Positions 12,301-26,071 are shown, counted from the first letter of the stretch. The stretch is DNA of 64,000 nt from Straminergon stramineum (GCA_963920665.1 OY987272.1:1555001-1619000), one strand, 5' to 3'. Made by a program: numbers and translations. Notes: generated by a model from the letters alone, not told the origin.

Positions 12301-14799
12301 AAATCTTGTGGGAAGGGCCTTTTATACTTGTCCCAAGCCCCTCCCCAATAAGTTGTCGGCAGAAAAACATTTACTTTTGATCTCGAGATATTTCCTAAAC
12401 TACCCTAACATACTTCCAAAATAATCTTTGTTTAATGGAAGAATTCTCTATAACCCTCTCCATTTAGCTAATAAATCTTGGTTAAATCAAATCCAAGATC
12501 TTTTCTCTAAGATCTTTTGAAAATAACCCTAATTAACCTAGATATTTTGCTAATTAACCCAAAGTATTTCTAAATTGTCTTTCTTTAAATAAAAGATGGA
12601 TTGTTACACAAGAAAAGAGATCTTACCCCAATCCAATCTTCAATTTTTCAAAAGATATTTGCGAAATTAACTTTGAATTACCACTAATTACTCTAAAAAA
12701 GTCAAACCTACTACTGAACCCTTCCTATCTTCTAGGGAACAACTCCAAATTGAAAAACGATTGTGCCATTGTGCTAAGAAGACCCAAATTAGCTTAGGGG
12801 ACCCCCTATCCCCTTCTTCCCAACCATTCGTAAGTGTAAAATCAACTTACGATAACTCCAAAGAAAAGTGAAAACTCTAACTTTTGGAATTTGTTTCTTT
12901 TGAGGAAACTGTCTAGCTGGTATTACTTAGAAGGTTTGTGGGAGTAAGAAAAGACTCCTCATTCACGTTATTTGGACACCGCCATCTCTTGGTACGCCGG
13001 TCAACCCGCTATAAAGTCGTAAATTCTTCAAAAGTCCAATGTCGTTGCCGATTCTAGTACTTAGGAATGTCAAAATGTCTTCAAACTTTGTGGAATGCTT
13101 TATTAGCATACAAAACACTATCCTAATTTTTAGTGGGATTTTACCGCAATATGATTAATTCCTAGGAATTTACGACCATGTTCAAAGGTAGTTGACTTCC
13201 CATGGAGTCATTGTAATTGTTTTGGAAAAATCCGAAACTTTTTGGGTAGCTTTTAGAAAACTCTCAAAACCAAAGTGCAACATTACATTTCACTTTGCAC
13301 TATTCATAGGGAAGCTAAAATTAGCAATTCCTTTTTAATTTCTGCCCGAGGGGGAAATTATTCTTGTATCGGGGAATCTTGGAACAACCAGCTCTAATGT
13401 CAGCTCCTAGCATAATTTTATAGTAAAAACATCTTTCTTCATACTCCAGTCTCTCTCCCATCACTTTATTTGCAAATTGGATAATTCTTCTATAAGTTAC
13501 CTGCAAATAAGAACTTACCAATCTAAATTCTTTACAAATTGGATGGTGACCTATACTAGACTCTTTAGACCTAAAATGGACTTATCCAGCTTGTCACATG
13601 CAATTGTAAGACTTAGTTTAACATAGACAACTACTAGGACTGGCTAATATTCAAACCCTTAATTCTCTCAGAAATACTTAATCGACCTCTCAGACTCTCA
13701 ACTAGGCATTAGAAGTATGAAATTTGAGTATTTTATATACTCTACATTTCTAGGATGACCCCTCACTGTATTGGTAGGGACTTCTACCCAATACCACTCA
13801 AACACTCTTTTTATGCATTTTTGCATATAATTACGCTAAAATACTAACCAAAACAAAACAAAAAAAACTTTGAGTTCCAAGTGCCAACTTGAGGGCTCAC
13901 ACCATGCTACTAGTACTATATTTAAAGTACCCTTTTCTTTTGTAGTGAATTGCAATGAATATATAATGTGCTATATTAATTCAATTTTTTTGCACTACTC
14001 ACAATTACAGAATTAATTGTAGGATCTAGGGTTCACAATTAAGGGGCTTCTTAACCTCTTAACACTCAAAAATCTAGAAATTCATATCTAATTCTACAAA
14101 GTTCTAAAAAATATAAAACAACTTAGGTAAGATGTCAATTCGATTTATCTTTCTAGGAAAAGTTATTGGAAAATATTTCAAGCTCGAAACATATATCAAG
14201 AAGAATAAAAACACAAACAAAACTTCACAATTTCATGTAGACATCTGATGGAAGCCATCGTTGACAAAAATGCTTTATTTGTTGTCAAAACAATAAACAA
14301 AGGCTAAAAATGTGAGCCCTATCTTAGCTGAAGAGAGAAGATTCAAGCAATTGTTCATATTCAAGCTTTGTGATCATGCAACCTAAAAGCATTCTCGGCT
14401 CTTCATGAAATACAAAGTCCTTTGTGAGGTAATCAACATGTAAAGTAGCATGTACAAACAATATATGGGTTCAAGCGCTTAGGCAAGTTTAGCATACCAT
14501 CATGGCCTCATGGGGCCAACTTGATGTGAGAATTTAGTTACTTTTACACAAACCAAGGCAAATAACTGATATGGCCCTCCAAATATATAATAGTTGGATC
14601 AAGAATCTTTACTAATTAATATGTAATATGGTTATAAACCTAAGCCTCATCAAAAATTAATTAGAGGCCAATTAAAATATTCAATAAGGTAATTACTAGT
14701 ATGTAATTGTTGGTAAATACAACACATACTCATTTGTGCATAATAAAATTTCTAGCTAAATACAATATAGACTGCATGTGATAGGTTGATGACCCTCAC
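9356..14799. other. Gene-free AT-rich DNA
   Basis: No credible gene is seen. Most frames are under 80 codons and overlap others. Around 11779-11812 and 11861-11895 a roughly 34-bp unit with the core 'catgaca..gtttaaacc' occurs twice. 10300-13100 contains patches of higher GC ('ggtcgatcgtactgtcctcg', 'ggtacgccggtcaaccc') that could be old LTR or UTR fragments, but I could not define ends. Confidence 0.45.
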
Positions 14800-15694
14800 T
14801 TAATTCTCAAACTAGCTTTATTTTTTTTCTTTGAAATTTTCACACAACATGTTCCCAAGGAGTAGCTTTAAGGCCTGACAATTTTTATAACTTTTGAATA
14901 CATGGTCAAAAAGTTATTGTATGATATATAGTTTTCATTGCTTGGTGGCAGGCCGGGCAACAAAAAATACTTCTTTAAAAATCACTTTTTTTTAAAATAA
15001 AAATTTGAAATTGGTTTTCTAGATTTATATATATGTGAAAAGCTTTGAATCATTCCATTTTGATTTATGAGATGAAAGTTATGAAGAGTTTTAGTTGTGG
15101 GTAGTTTGTGGGTAGTAAGGAAATCTCTACTCTAAAATAAACTTTGAAGACCTTTATTTCACTCAATTCTCAATATTTTTGGAAAAAAATAAAAACATTA
15201 GGTGTAGATAGTTTATTACAACATCACAACCATTGGGATTGTCATTTTTCAATTTGATAAATAAATTGTTAACAATTTAGTATTTTGAATCATTCTCTAC
15301 TTCTTTCTACTTACTAATTTTTCCAATATGTTGTACTATTCCAAATGATCTCAAATTTTTCAAGCATGTAGCCAACATGACTTGAAGAATGAATCAAGAA
15401 AGTTACAACCATTTTGGACATTTTTTCATAATGATTTGACCTTGTGAAGTGCAGCTGCTAGGGTTTTGCAGGGTCAAAAAAAGGCTTTTTGTCACTTCAA
15501 ATTCTAATATCTTGCAATCCAAAAGGTCGGAATTTCTGAAATTTTTTCTACGTCTTCCCAAACCAACATACTACAAGATCCTATGATTACATTTGTCCAA
15601 AAATGCATTTATTCTAAAATTTGGTACTTGTCCTAGAAATGGCAGTTTTGGAGCATTTTTAGTGAAAACATAGTCAAATACCTTTAGGGGTTAA
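14800..15694 (+). mobile_element. TTAA-flanked element, family IV, decayed copy
   Basis: The right end is CCTTTAGGGG-TTAA. The left end TTAATTCTCAAAC is a degenerate version of the family IV left end (TTAACTCCTAAAGG) at 52531. The interior shares blocks with 52531-53443, such as 'gaatcattccatttt', 'gatgaaagttatga', 'accattgggatt' and 'gttaacaatttag'. It is about 895 bp and has no coding capacity. Confidence 0.65.
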
Positions 15695-18465
15695 ATCATC
15701 AAAGCTTAAAGAATCTAGAATAAAAGGACAATGTAGTGTAAATGTGGGATTAAATGCCAAACCTAAACCCATATTGATTGAGACTTTTGTCACACTAAAT
15801 CAATAGAAAGGGGGGGGGGGGTATCCTAAGTCTAATTTTTTCCTAATGCATCTTATTATTCCACATCTTGTAGTATTTACAATACACCCAATGACATTTT
15901 AAATACACTATAGTATAATCAATCAAATTATAATTTTTCATCCCAATGTTTTTCTAGCACCCTACATTTGTTTGTACCTATATGGCTACTTCTACCACTT
16001 ACTACACCCCTAAGAGGGCAAAGTACCTAGATCCATCCAATGAGGCTATGGCAAAAACAAGTTGTTCAATTGGTTGTATCAATTGTGTGTCATGAACTAC
16101 AGTCTTTGTACAAAAAATCTCAATTTAGAAATGCGTTGTACAACTCTAAAATATAAATTGAATGCATTGTTCCACTCAACAAATATTTCAAATGCAAGGG
16201 CATGAAGATGTAAAAATGGCTCATACTGCAACCTACATTCTCTACAATGGCTACTTCAATTCCTTGCTTTCAATTCCCCCCAAATATTCAAACATTGTAA
16301 GAACCAACATCATTTGCATATTTCTCAAATTATGAATATTTTCAATTCTATAAATGTCAACTTCTTTCCATTTTTATGTACAACACTAACAATCTAAAAA
16401 TAATGCATACCAACATTCCAAAGCACTAAAAGTTTTTTTGAAGGTTTAAGAAAATTTGAAAAAATAAGTAATTCCAAATTATGGCACACAAACCTAAGTT
16501 TTAGATATGACTAACTTTGAAATTAATTTTCTTGCAAATTACAACTAATTTTTGCTTCCAAATTACATATTATCAGGTTATATGTAACATACTCTACTTT
16601 TGGATTTTACCCATTAATGCTTATGGTATGGTCATTTGAAGAAAAAAATGTCAAATCTATACTCCATTTTTTTTGTTCCTAAATAAATTATTTGTCAAGT
16701 TTATAATAAATCATTGATTGTATGTTTGAGCTTCAATAAGAACAATATTATGTAAAATTCATTTGATAATACTTGAGCTATTGGAATTTAAGATTATGAA
16801 GTTATATATTGAATTTTTGAATAGATGAGAGGCCACATAATGACCCGTTGTAGTAGTATTTGGCAGTTACTACCTCTTTTGTGACAAAATGTTCTCTAAA
16901 ATGAATTTCTCAATTAAAAAGCAAGAAAATTTCCAAAGAGGTTCCATGTGTCAACATCCCATTTGTTGTTAATAGAGTTACAAAAGACAAAATTTCAGAT
17001 TGTAAAATTGGCAAAGAATAAGACTTTAAATTTTTCAAAAAGGCCAAGAAGATGAAAATGTACATTCCAAAATTAGAGAAGGTCTAAACTAATGTGTCAT
17101 GTGTGATGAAAAAAGTACTACAAACTACATAGCAAAATTGTTGTTCAAGTCATGATCACCAAATTTTTTTCAAGGTTGGTTTTTAAACAACCTTTTTCAG
17201 GGTGTTTTGCTTTCCAACATAAGTTTGTTGCACATTTTGAGCACTGGCACCTTCTTATGCTGCAATGCTAGGGAGCTGACTTTGTCCAGTGTCTATTGAT
17301 TTTCCATTGCGAGCAGTTCCTTTCAGAATTTGAGACATAGGTGGTGCCACAATGAAATCTTGCTAAAGACCAAAAACACATATGAAAAGTGTTCAACAAG
17401 GAAGCAAGAGCACCAAAAAAAGGAACAAGACTAGGACATTGAAGTGACGAGCTTCCCAACACCAAAATCAAAATGTTGAATTAGCAAGAAAGAAGAGAGC
17501 CATTGAACTTTGGTAGAAAAGAAATCAAGTCGAAAATTAGAGATCAAAGAGGATTACCTAAACTGATTGTCAATGGATTCTGCTCCTCAACCCTACCTAG
17601 AACTCCTTACTCCACGATTGCTCTGTGACTTCTAACTCACGAGATACTAAACAAACAAGAACTCAAGACGAATTAGAAAAAAAATTTAAAAAATTCCTCA
17701 ATTTCATTGACTACTCCCTGACTTCCGACTTCCTAGAGACTGAGCAAGCAGGAAGATGAATCAAAAAATGAATTTAGTGGAAGTGCTCACCTAGCTTCTC
17801 CATTAAAACTCACCCACAAGCACGAAGAACGGATCAACTTTGAGCAAATCACGAGAAGTACATGGAGAAGTAGACACTAACTTATAGCAAGTACACATGC
17901 CAAACCCCAAGACCATAGGCAAAGGAAGAATGACCCAGCAGAATGAGTGCCAAACCCTATCTGACTTCGTCCTCCTGGTCGACATCAACGGCCCTCGTTT
18001 TTTAATCAATTGGCACTCCATCTACAGTTTAGAGGCACCTTCCTTTTTTTGAGCGCCCCATCTACGGCCCAAGAAGAGCTCCATTTGTAGCATTTTTTGA
18101 GGTTGATCAATGGTGTTGGAGGGGGGACTTTTCTTTTTTGGAAGATCCAATGGCTCTTCTTATTCAGCAACTGGGGGGCTTCACCCAAGGTTGTGACGCC
18201 TCTTTTGGGTACATTGTGATGCTTTGCAATATATATATATATATAAGAATTTTCTTTTGAAGTTCCATGGTATTCATGAAAGTTGTTGTTTGATAGGCCA
18301 ACTAGAGATATTTGAAAGCCAATAGAACTTTATGGGATAGAAGTTATAGATCTTGCAATGCATATTCTACCACCTTATGTTTGAAAGTGTAGCACCGTAA
18401 TTGTGACAATGTATAATTAGATGGAAAGATTATAGAGAATGTTGAGTAGATAGATTGGGTGTTCC
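15695..18465. other. Gene-free DNA with a poly-G run and an AT dinucleotide run
   Basis: No gene recognised. An uninterrupted run of about 12 G lies near 15808-15819 and an (AT)n run near 18226-18244. 17268-18188 is somewhat GC-richer and yields several 60-72 codon reverse-strand frames without recognisable domains; I treat these as chance. Confidence 0.45.
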
Positions 18466-19422
18466 TTAACCCCTCACCGCCCAAGGGGACCAAAAGTGTC
18501 CTCAGGTCAAATTCAAAGTGTTGTATCTTTCGCATCCAATGTCTGAATTCAATAAAACTTGTTGGAAAATTTGAGCTCTCTCTTCTAGTTTGTGTAGTAA
18601 AATTTTCATATCATTCCAAGATTTTCTGAATTTTTGGAAGCCAATTGAAGTTCACAAGTTCAATTTGAGTTCACCAAACTGCATTTCGGATGGCTTCAAC
18701 TTTGGGGGCTTGTATCTCCTTCATCCAGAGTTTGTTTTCAATAAAATTTATTGAGTTACGTTCCCCTTGAAGTCTAGTTATTGTGGTAGAATTTTCATGT
18801 CAATCAAGTTTGTTTTGAATGTCTGAGAGCAATTCGAAGTTCAAAATCTCGACATTTTTGGATTACAGTGAACTTCAGTGGCTTGTTTCTTCTTCATACA
18901 ATGTTCGTTTCCAATAAAAAATTTTGGAAAAGTTGTGCATACTAGTGCAATTTGTGTGTATAAAATTTCATATCAATCCAAGAAGTTATGAGTGATTGAG
19001 AAGCATTTTAGTAGGAGGTTCATTTTTGTTGTATTTTTGGCAACTTTTCTTGCTATTTTTTGACATTTCAAAGCCATTTTGTAGACTCAATTTAATGATT
19101 TTTTTCCCATCAATGTGTTTGTATGCTGATTTTGAATCACTATATACTTTAAAGTTTCTTCATTTCAGTAGATTTAGAAACCGACTTTCACCTCCAAATG
19201 TATTTTTAGGAAAACTTCAACATCCTTTTTCAACACTAAAACATTATAATCTTGCAATCTATGCGGTCAAATGACACCAAATTTGGTGCATATAATCTAC
19301 AACAAGTGCACTATAAGATTGTATGGCTGAAATCTTTATAACTCAGTCAAAGTTAAATCTATAACACTTCAAAAGAAATGTTGTTCTTGGACTTGTTCAA
19401 GCCTTGGGCGGTGAGGGGTTAA
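18466..19422 (+). mobile_element. TTAA-flanked element, family III, copy 1
   Basis: It starts TTAA-CCCCTCACCGCCCAAGG and ends with the exact reverse complement of those 17 bases before TTAA. It is 957 bp long. The interior matches 48603-49563 in opposite orientation, including 'gacctgaggacac' near one end. It includes a 92-codon frame (18996-19274) that is not conserved as an open frame in the other copy, so I do not call it a gene. Confidence 0.85.
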
Positions 19423-19427
19423 TTTCT

Positions 19428-20334
19428 TAACCCTTTTATGAAATAGGGCATAGTACAAATTTTCAAAATTGTGAAGATGTATTATAAATGCAACTTAGAA
19501 TAACAATTGAATGATGATTCAAAAGATAGTTTTAAAATATGATTTATACATCACATTCATGCTATTAAATCAACTAGTATACAAACAAACAAATAATTGT
19601 CAATAAAATTTGAAGCCAAAAATTGAACCTCCTTCTAAAATTGGGTCTAAATTGAATATTTGTGATTTTTACAAGAATACTTTCCTTTTAAGTTCAAAAT
19701 TTTAAGTTGTAATCCTAGTGATTTTTCTTTGATTTAATTTATTCAAGTTGTTTGTGAAGGGTCAATTTATGAATTGAAAAAAATTATTTTTTGAGGCCAA
19801 ACATATGAGTATCCTTTGGAATTTATATTGTGCAATTGTTAAAGATCTAATACAAGAATCTTCAAAGAATCAATGGATGAAAAAATATTGTGTACTTGGG
19901 ATGTGTTTGCATTTATTTGTTGTTTGAAATACTAGTCTTAAAAGGATGAAGGACCAAGGAAAAATTCAAATTTCCAAAATTGTGAAGATGTATTATAAAA
20001 TGCAATTTAGAGTAATAATTTCATGATGAATTTTTTTTAAAATCGTAAAATATGATTTATAAATCATATTCATATGGTTGATCAACAATTCTTTTAATAA
20101 AATTTCAATTCAACCAAAATTTCAAAACTCTTTCAAAAATTGATTGTAGATTGAAAGTGTAATTTTCACAAGAGTTTTTTCTTGAAGCTCTAATTTTGGT
20201 GATTTTTCAGATTTTTCTTTTATTTCTTTTTTCATTTCATGTCATTTTTTGAAGGATCATTATTTGAACAAGAAAAGTTACTTCTTGAAATCAAATAGAC
20301 CTATTCCCTATGAACTTTCTAAAAAAGGGTTATA
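19428..20334 (+). mobile_element. Candidate TTAA-type element with internal duplication
   Basis: It begins TTAACCCTTTTATGAAATAG six bases after family III ends. The right side near 20322-20334 carries a degenerate mirror of this ('aaaaaagggttat'). The interior holds two similar halves in the same orientation: 'ttgtgaagatgtattataaa' near 19471 recurs near 19980, followed by 'atatgatttata' in both. It is 900 bp, with imperfect ends and no coding frame. Confidence 0.45.
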
Positions 20335-20382
20335 AATCAATTTCAAACCATTTCTCTCAATTTTAACCATAGGATCCTATTA

Positions 20383-20974
20383 TTAACCCCTAAATGTCTA
20401 GAGTCTTCTCTAGAATTGGCAATATAAGAAAAATCATTAGAAAGTGCTATTTAGAAGAATATTTTGGAATTGGTATACAAATACAAGTTGCAGATTGTGA
20501 GTTGTAGATTCCATCCATATGGTTAGATTCACCAATGCCATCACTAACATTTTTTTTATAAATTTTGAAAGAAAAATTTCAAAATTTCTTATAAATTTGA
20601 TTACAAGCAAAATATTATCCTTTTTTATGTAAAATTTGTTAGAATGGATTTGAAATGAGGTTTTCTTGACAAGGTGATTTTTAAAAATCTTTTTGCTTTT
20701 TTAAAATTGATGGCCACATTATACAAATTCAGTTTTGAACTCGAGTCAATGCAATTTTGGCTTGGTCAACCACTTGGCATACTTAAACATTTGTAATTTT
20801 AGAAAAATAGGTACTCATGTGCATAATACCAAATTCAACCTTTAGATAGGACAACAAAGTGATAAAGTATCTCCACAAGTTTGAATGACTTTCATCTAAG
20901 CAATAATGAGGATGAAACTTGAATTTCAATCTATTTATCATCCAAAAAGTCAACATCAAAATGCTTAGGGTTTG
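20383..20974 (+). mobile_element. TTAA-flanked element, family I, copy 2
   Basis: The left end is TTAA-CCCCTAAATGTC. The right end is decayed (CTTAGGG-TTTG). The interior is collinear with 1598-2183, sharing for example 'tggtcaaccacttgg', 'cttttatgtaaaatttg' and 'gatgaaacttgaatttc'. It is non-coding; the 66-codon reverse frame inside it is a shadow. Confidence 0.72.
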
Positions 20975-22072
20975 ATTTGTCAATCTATTTATATAAAAAC
21001 TTGGGGGTTGAAGGGCAATATAATAACTATATATTTGATTAAAGTGTGAAAAGTGGAATACAAGTTATTTTTCAAAACTACCTACACCCTTGAGCATTTT
21101 AGGGGATTTCCTAATGCCATGCATTCCCAATACACAAATGTTATCACCTAGAAGATGTTCAAAATACAAAAACAATATGCCAATATAATAGAACCTCTCA
21201 AAAGAAAGGACTTGGACTACTTGCCAATACTACAATAGAGAGATTTATTGATTTAGGAAGGGTTTGCACATTCAAGAATTTGTAGATTATTCAAACACAC
21301 AAAAACAAAAGAAGTGAAGAAGAAGGCACACAAGAAGCTATTGAAGTTGTATAGGTGACTCATCTTGAAGAAGAGAAAGATCTTAAATCAACTATTTAAG
21401 GGTTGGTTGGACTTTTTGATGGTTCTTAGATGCACAAAATTTTTTTACTTATTTTCCACTTGAAGAAAAATTGATGTGGAATCTAATCCAAATTTATGCC
21501 AATCCTCTCCTTGAAGTTTTCTCATAACCTTTAATATATGTTGAATTTTCAGTACCTCACAACAAAATCTTCAAAATATTATACCTCTGGGATTAAATTG
21601 TACCGCAGGGAACTTCCACCCTCCAAATATGTTATGTCATACTTGACAATTGACCAAATATCATAGTAACAACAAAACAATGACATGAAAGAACTGATTC
21701 ATGCGATCAGATGCTCTGGTTCAAGTTCAATACTACATCATCAAAAATCTGACAGAACATGCCGTCTACAATCTAGAAGCTCAAAACGATAGCTCAGGGA
21801 CAGCTGAAGGAATCTTCATGTGCAACTGAAGATCATAGCCACTATCACAGTAGCGGAAACAAACCAAGATCATTTCCTAGCAAGCATATGCCTAGTCCCC
21901 AATCTCGAATGTCCTTCGTGTATTCAGACACTTCGGGCTGAACCCTCTTTGTCAACATAAAAAAATGGCAAGCAAAGTGATGCTTGTCTGATATGTAAGG
22001 AATGTACGGGTTCCTGCACTTGCTCAAATGTGGAAATGGCTCATGAAAAACAAAGGGACATGAAAGAGAACC
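20975..22072. other. Intergenic; probable 3' UTR and downstream flank of the DUF1218 gene
   Basis: No separate gene is seen. The part adjoining 22073 is less AT-rich and should hold the 3' UTR of the reverse-strand DUF1218 gene. An 'aataaa' context is not obvious. The 60-codon frame at 21845-22027 has no recognisable features. Confidence 0.4.
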
Positions 22073-24159
22073 TCAGTTGTAGGCCGTCATGCCAATGGTA
22101 GGACCGTCATGCTCGCTGTAGGGATCCGCTTCTCCTCGGTAGGAGGCCCATTGTTGTTCTTTGGTGCGCGCCCCAGCTTGTAAGACGTAGTACACAACAC
22201 TGGAAAGTATTGCTAAAAAAGAGAAGGCAACCCCTACAGCAAAGATGGCTTTCTTCACGTTTTTGCAGAAAGCATCATCCACAGTGTACACTCCTTCGTC
22301 TAATTGTCCGATAGTTCGGGTATTGTTCAAGACTGCACCCGTAAGCAGAAAGATCTCAGCAATGATGAAGCACAGCCTGCAACATCCAAGTCAACCTGAG
22401 ATGTGTGTGCACAGAAACCTAATTGCCTGCCACATTTCTTTTCACACTCTAAAACAAACCAAGTAGCAAATCAGCTAATTGCAAGTGTCTGTATCCCAAA
22501 CAGAAACGTTGAATATCCATCTGTTTCTTTCCATATAATCATCAGTACAATCCTCTGTATAAACCACACTGATCGGAAATTTCAAAAACCTGATCAACAA
22601 TCTTAGAATGTGACACTGTATCTAAAAGTGCATATCACAATTCCACTCGACATAAGAATTTTTTTTCCTTTGGAATGATTGGCAGCCAATGTGCTGCTAC
22701 TGTTTTTATCACTTGTCTCATATTCCTTGGACACCATACCTTTCTACATTTCCAAACCATTGCTTGGTCTCTCCCCTTGGGATGGAAACAGTATAATGCA
22801 TGGACAATCTCAAGAGGGGCTTACCATGAGAAGATAAGCAGCAAAACAGCACATACTCGTCCAAACCCAGGCTTGTAAGTCGCTTTTCCACAGCAGAAGC
22901 AACTTGTAGCGACAGTGATCATCACTTGCCCTATGAGAAGAAAAACAAATGCCGACGCTGCTAGCCCGGTAGCCGTGTCTTTCGTGTACTGGCAGGCGAG
23001 ATATCCAGGGCCACTATATTGTGGTGTCCCCTGGAACAACAATAATTAAGTTAAGAGTTAGCAACTGTAAACGAGAATCGCGAATAGTCTGGTTCTTTTT
23101 CAGCTTAATAGTTTCCAAAGTAAACCCAATATCGATGTCCAGTCTACGGGAAAACAGGAATAAGGTAGAAAATACTAAAGCCGTGAGGAACCTACATTGA
23201 TCACTGTCACCAACAGCAACTCATCTAATCATAAACTTTTTGGACTTGTTAGCAAGAGGTGTGAGCATGAATTCAATAAATGCCTACGACTAATGGCCTT
23301 TGAACGGAAATTATGGGGTTGGCTACTGTCACTACTAGCGTTCTACAACCTTCCACTTCGAGATTGCATAAGAAACTCATAAATAGTGATAAAATATTTT
23401 ATCAAAAACAATTTTAGCTTGTACACAAAGTGATCTCTCCACAGCTCTCTAACGATCTTCCAAAAATCGCACTCCAAAACACGTTGAAATGCTAAATGTG
23501 GCGCAAATAGTCTCCTATAACTTATGTACTTTCCTTCATGCATACTCTCATCCGATCAGGTCAGTTTCTCATTTACATCTATTGCGTACAATAATCCCGA
23601 TACAAGGCATAGACTACACTGATTTAACCTCTTAAGGAGGGCTCAAAATTAGTGTAACTACAAAAAAATAGAAAAAAATAGAATTGTGGAAATCAGTGTA
23701 ATTCAATACTATTTAGCTTGCCATCATTTTAATGCCCCTTGTTCTTGTTGCTTTGGTAAATTAGTATCACACACACTAATAAGAAAATCAGAGTACTAGC
23801 ATTAATTTTACTCTATCTAAATTTATTTCGGCTCTAGTTCTAAACTTACCGATTGGCATTACCAATAGCATCGTCACCGACGACAGCCAAAATCGTCATA
23901 TTGGGGCAACGAGTGCATTAGACTGAAGCAAACTACCCACATAAGAGAGTGCACACCAAAAAAAACCTTGAACTAAACCTTCTTAACAAGAAACCCAAGC
24001 AATGAAAAATCAAGCATCCAACCAAATCAGAAACAAAGAACCAGAGAATCCATCTGAACTAACCTTACTCCGCTTCGCCAAGGCGCCACACGCAAGCCCG
24101 AACGCAAGCACATCGAAGAACAAGGCTACGCCCAACACGGGCATTGAAAATTTCGCCAT
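22073..24159 (-). CDS. DUF1218 family four-helix membrane protein (MWL/VCC-like)
   Basis: A three-exon reverse-strand gene encoding 201 aa. Coding exons are 24159-24064, 23030-22825 and 22376-22073, all bounded by GT-AG, with phases 0 and 2 that join cleanly. The start ATG opens MAKFSMPVLG and is the only one giving the family's N-terminal signal-anchor helix. Four hydrophobic helices lie at about 7-27, 54-74, 91-117 and 144-166. Hallmarks of the plant DUF1218 family are visible: a KDTATGLAASAFVFL block like the family's 'SDIATG', and SCFCCGKA right after helix 2. The family (Modifying Wall Lignin, VCC/DESIGUAL) sits in the ER or plasma membrane and has been linked to lignin content and to vascular or leaf symmetry; the biochemical activity is unknown. 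The length is typical. Assignment to a specific subfamily is not possible by eye. Confidence 0.88.
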
Positions 24160-25484
24160 GTCGCCACCACCACGTACACTCTTCAAAACCCAAGAACAAG
24201 AAACCCCCGAATTACCCTAACTCTCAAACCCAATTCTTCCCACAGCAAAGCAACTCCAAAACTATTCTCACAGCGCACCTCTCAGTGCTCCTGCTTCCCG
24301 TCCACAAGCTGACCAGTACAAACCTGTACTTCGTCTTTTCCACAACTGGATCTCCGTCCGCTTGCTTAAGCAACTCAGAAGTTAGGGACGCATGAGAAAC
24401 GAAAGAGGAATGGGAGCAACAGCAGATGTGAGAGTGCGGGAAGTCGGAAACCGCAGAGAGCTTTCCACTGGACTATTATTAGCCCCTTTCCGAAACTGAA
24501 AAAAGCAAGATCTAGACTACTGGAGCATCATTACTTCATTATTGTTCGGGATTGACGAAGGGACGGCAAAAAGGAGACGAAGAATTGGTGAAGAGGAGGA
24601 GGAGTCCAAGAGAGAGCGGCAACAATGATTGATGAAGAGCACGCATGGACAGTGAGGCGAAAGAGACGTAGCGCCGGTGTAGGCCGGAACAGGCACCTTG
24701 CGTGTGGGGTACATGTAAGTGGAATCTACCGTTTGGGTATAGTTATCTATGGGTTTGTCCTCGTATTAACGAGAAGGTGAATGGAGTTCAGGCACAGTAA
24801 CGTAGTCTAGAACTTGCTGTAATGGGGGCGGCGAAAGAGACTACTTAGGGGCCTCTGATTGCAAATATGAATTCAAAATTTGCAAACTTTATCATGTGTA
24901 GCAAATAAAAAATTCATGTGTTTTTCCTAGGGGAAAATTCACCTTGCATGGCACACTGCCTAGGATTGGTTTAGGTGTCCTGCTAATTTTCTTGCAAGGC
25001 AATTGTAAAAGTATCCTCACCTTCCTATTCAAGGATATTATGAGATGTTATATAATATTTTGGAACTTCAAGGTAGGGTATCCTTTGTAAATCTCCAAAA
25101 TTGTTTTTATATGATATTAAAAAGTTTATGAGCTCAACATATGGGCTCTAGGAGATGTTCCTCATGTAGTAGCTTTTGATTTTGTTTGTTTCCTTGTTCA
25201 CAAAAGTTGACAAGATGAGAAGAAAAAAAATCAACATAAAGATAAACAATAAGAACAATACTTAAACTAATTTGTCCACAGTAAGTCATCATAACTTGGT
25301 CACTTGCAATAGAGAGAAGAATAAAAGAGTATATCATACTTGGAAAGATAGGTAGTTGATTGCCTTCTATACAAATGCCTACCACCAATTCAAGAGAAGA
25401 GAGAGAGAGGAATTAGTGATTAGAAGGTGTGTATAAACTAATAGATCAATGCTAAATATATAGTGAAAGGAAAAAAAAGATTTC
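24160..25484. other. Upstream region of the DUF1218 gene plus repeat fragment
   Basis: 24160-24820 is distinctly GC-richer than the surroundings and should include the 5' UTR and promoter of the reverse-strand DUF1218 gene. No canonical TATA position could be fixed. At 24848-24946 lies a decayed fragment of the MITE found at 41552-41989 and 42351-42597 ('ttgcaaatatgaattc', 'aaatttgcaaactttatc'). 25134-25388 gives an 84-codon reverse frame with a hydrophobic stretch but no recognisable family. Confidence 0.45.
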
Positions 25485-26071
25485 TTAACCCCTAAAGGAC
25501 CGAGGCACATTTCGGGCAGAAATTGTCAAAAACTGCCACTTTTTAGGGCAGCAAGAAAAAATATGAAAAAAAAGTTGTTTATTCAAAATTCAACCATACA
25601 AATTTGTACTAGAATTCTTTGGGAACATGTGGAAAAAAATTTATAAACTTTGACCGCACGGATTGAAAGATTATAACGTTTGAAGTTAAGTGAAAAAGTT
25701 TTTTTCCAACCTTGCCCGACAGGGCTTGCAAACTTTAACTCCTTCTAGAATGAGATTCTTACACTAAACATGGTTATTTTTTTAACATTTGCATCTTGTA
25801 TCATGTAAGCTACACACTTGACAAATTTCAAAATCATAGGAAGAGTTTTGCACATGCTGCCCAGAGCTGCCCAAACTACCCGCAAAATTTAGGGTAGCAT
25901 AACTTTTGATCCGGGCACCTAATCAGGAATAAAATTAGATTTTCAGGAAGGGGGTACATAGATACTCATTATGTCCAAATTTCCTGAACATCCAACCAAA
26001 AAAGACTTCATAGGAACCAACCTGAGATTTCTTGCGTACATTGAACGGACACTTGGTCCTTTAGGGGTTAA
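25485..26071 (+). mobile_element. TTAA-flanked element, family II, copy 1
   Basis: It starts TTAA-CCCCTAAAGGACC and ends GGTCCTTTAGGGG-TTAA, a perfect 13-bp terminal inverted repeat. It is 587 bp long. The interior matches 47720-48328, for example 'aaactgccactttttaggg', 'acaaatttgtactaga' and 'gcataacttttgatccggg'. The overlapping 71- and 78-codon frames at its right end are chance frames; the element is non-autonomous. Confidence 0.88.

Noticed and set aside
18996..19274. 92-codon hydrophobic frame in a family III element
   Set aside because: The other family III copy does not keep the same open frame, so it is not a conserved transposon protein.
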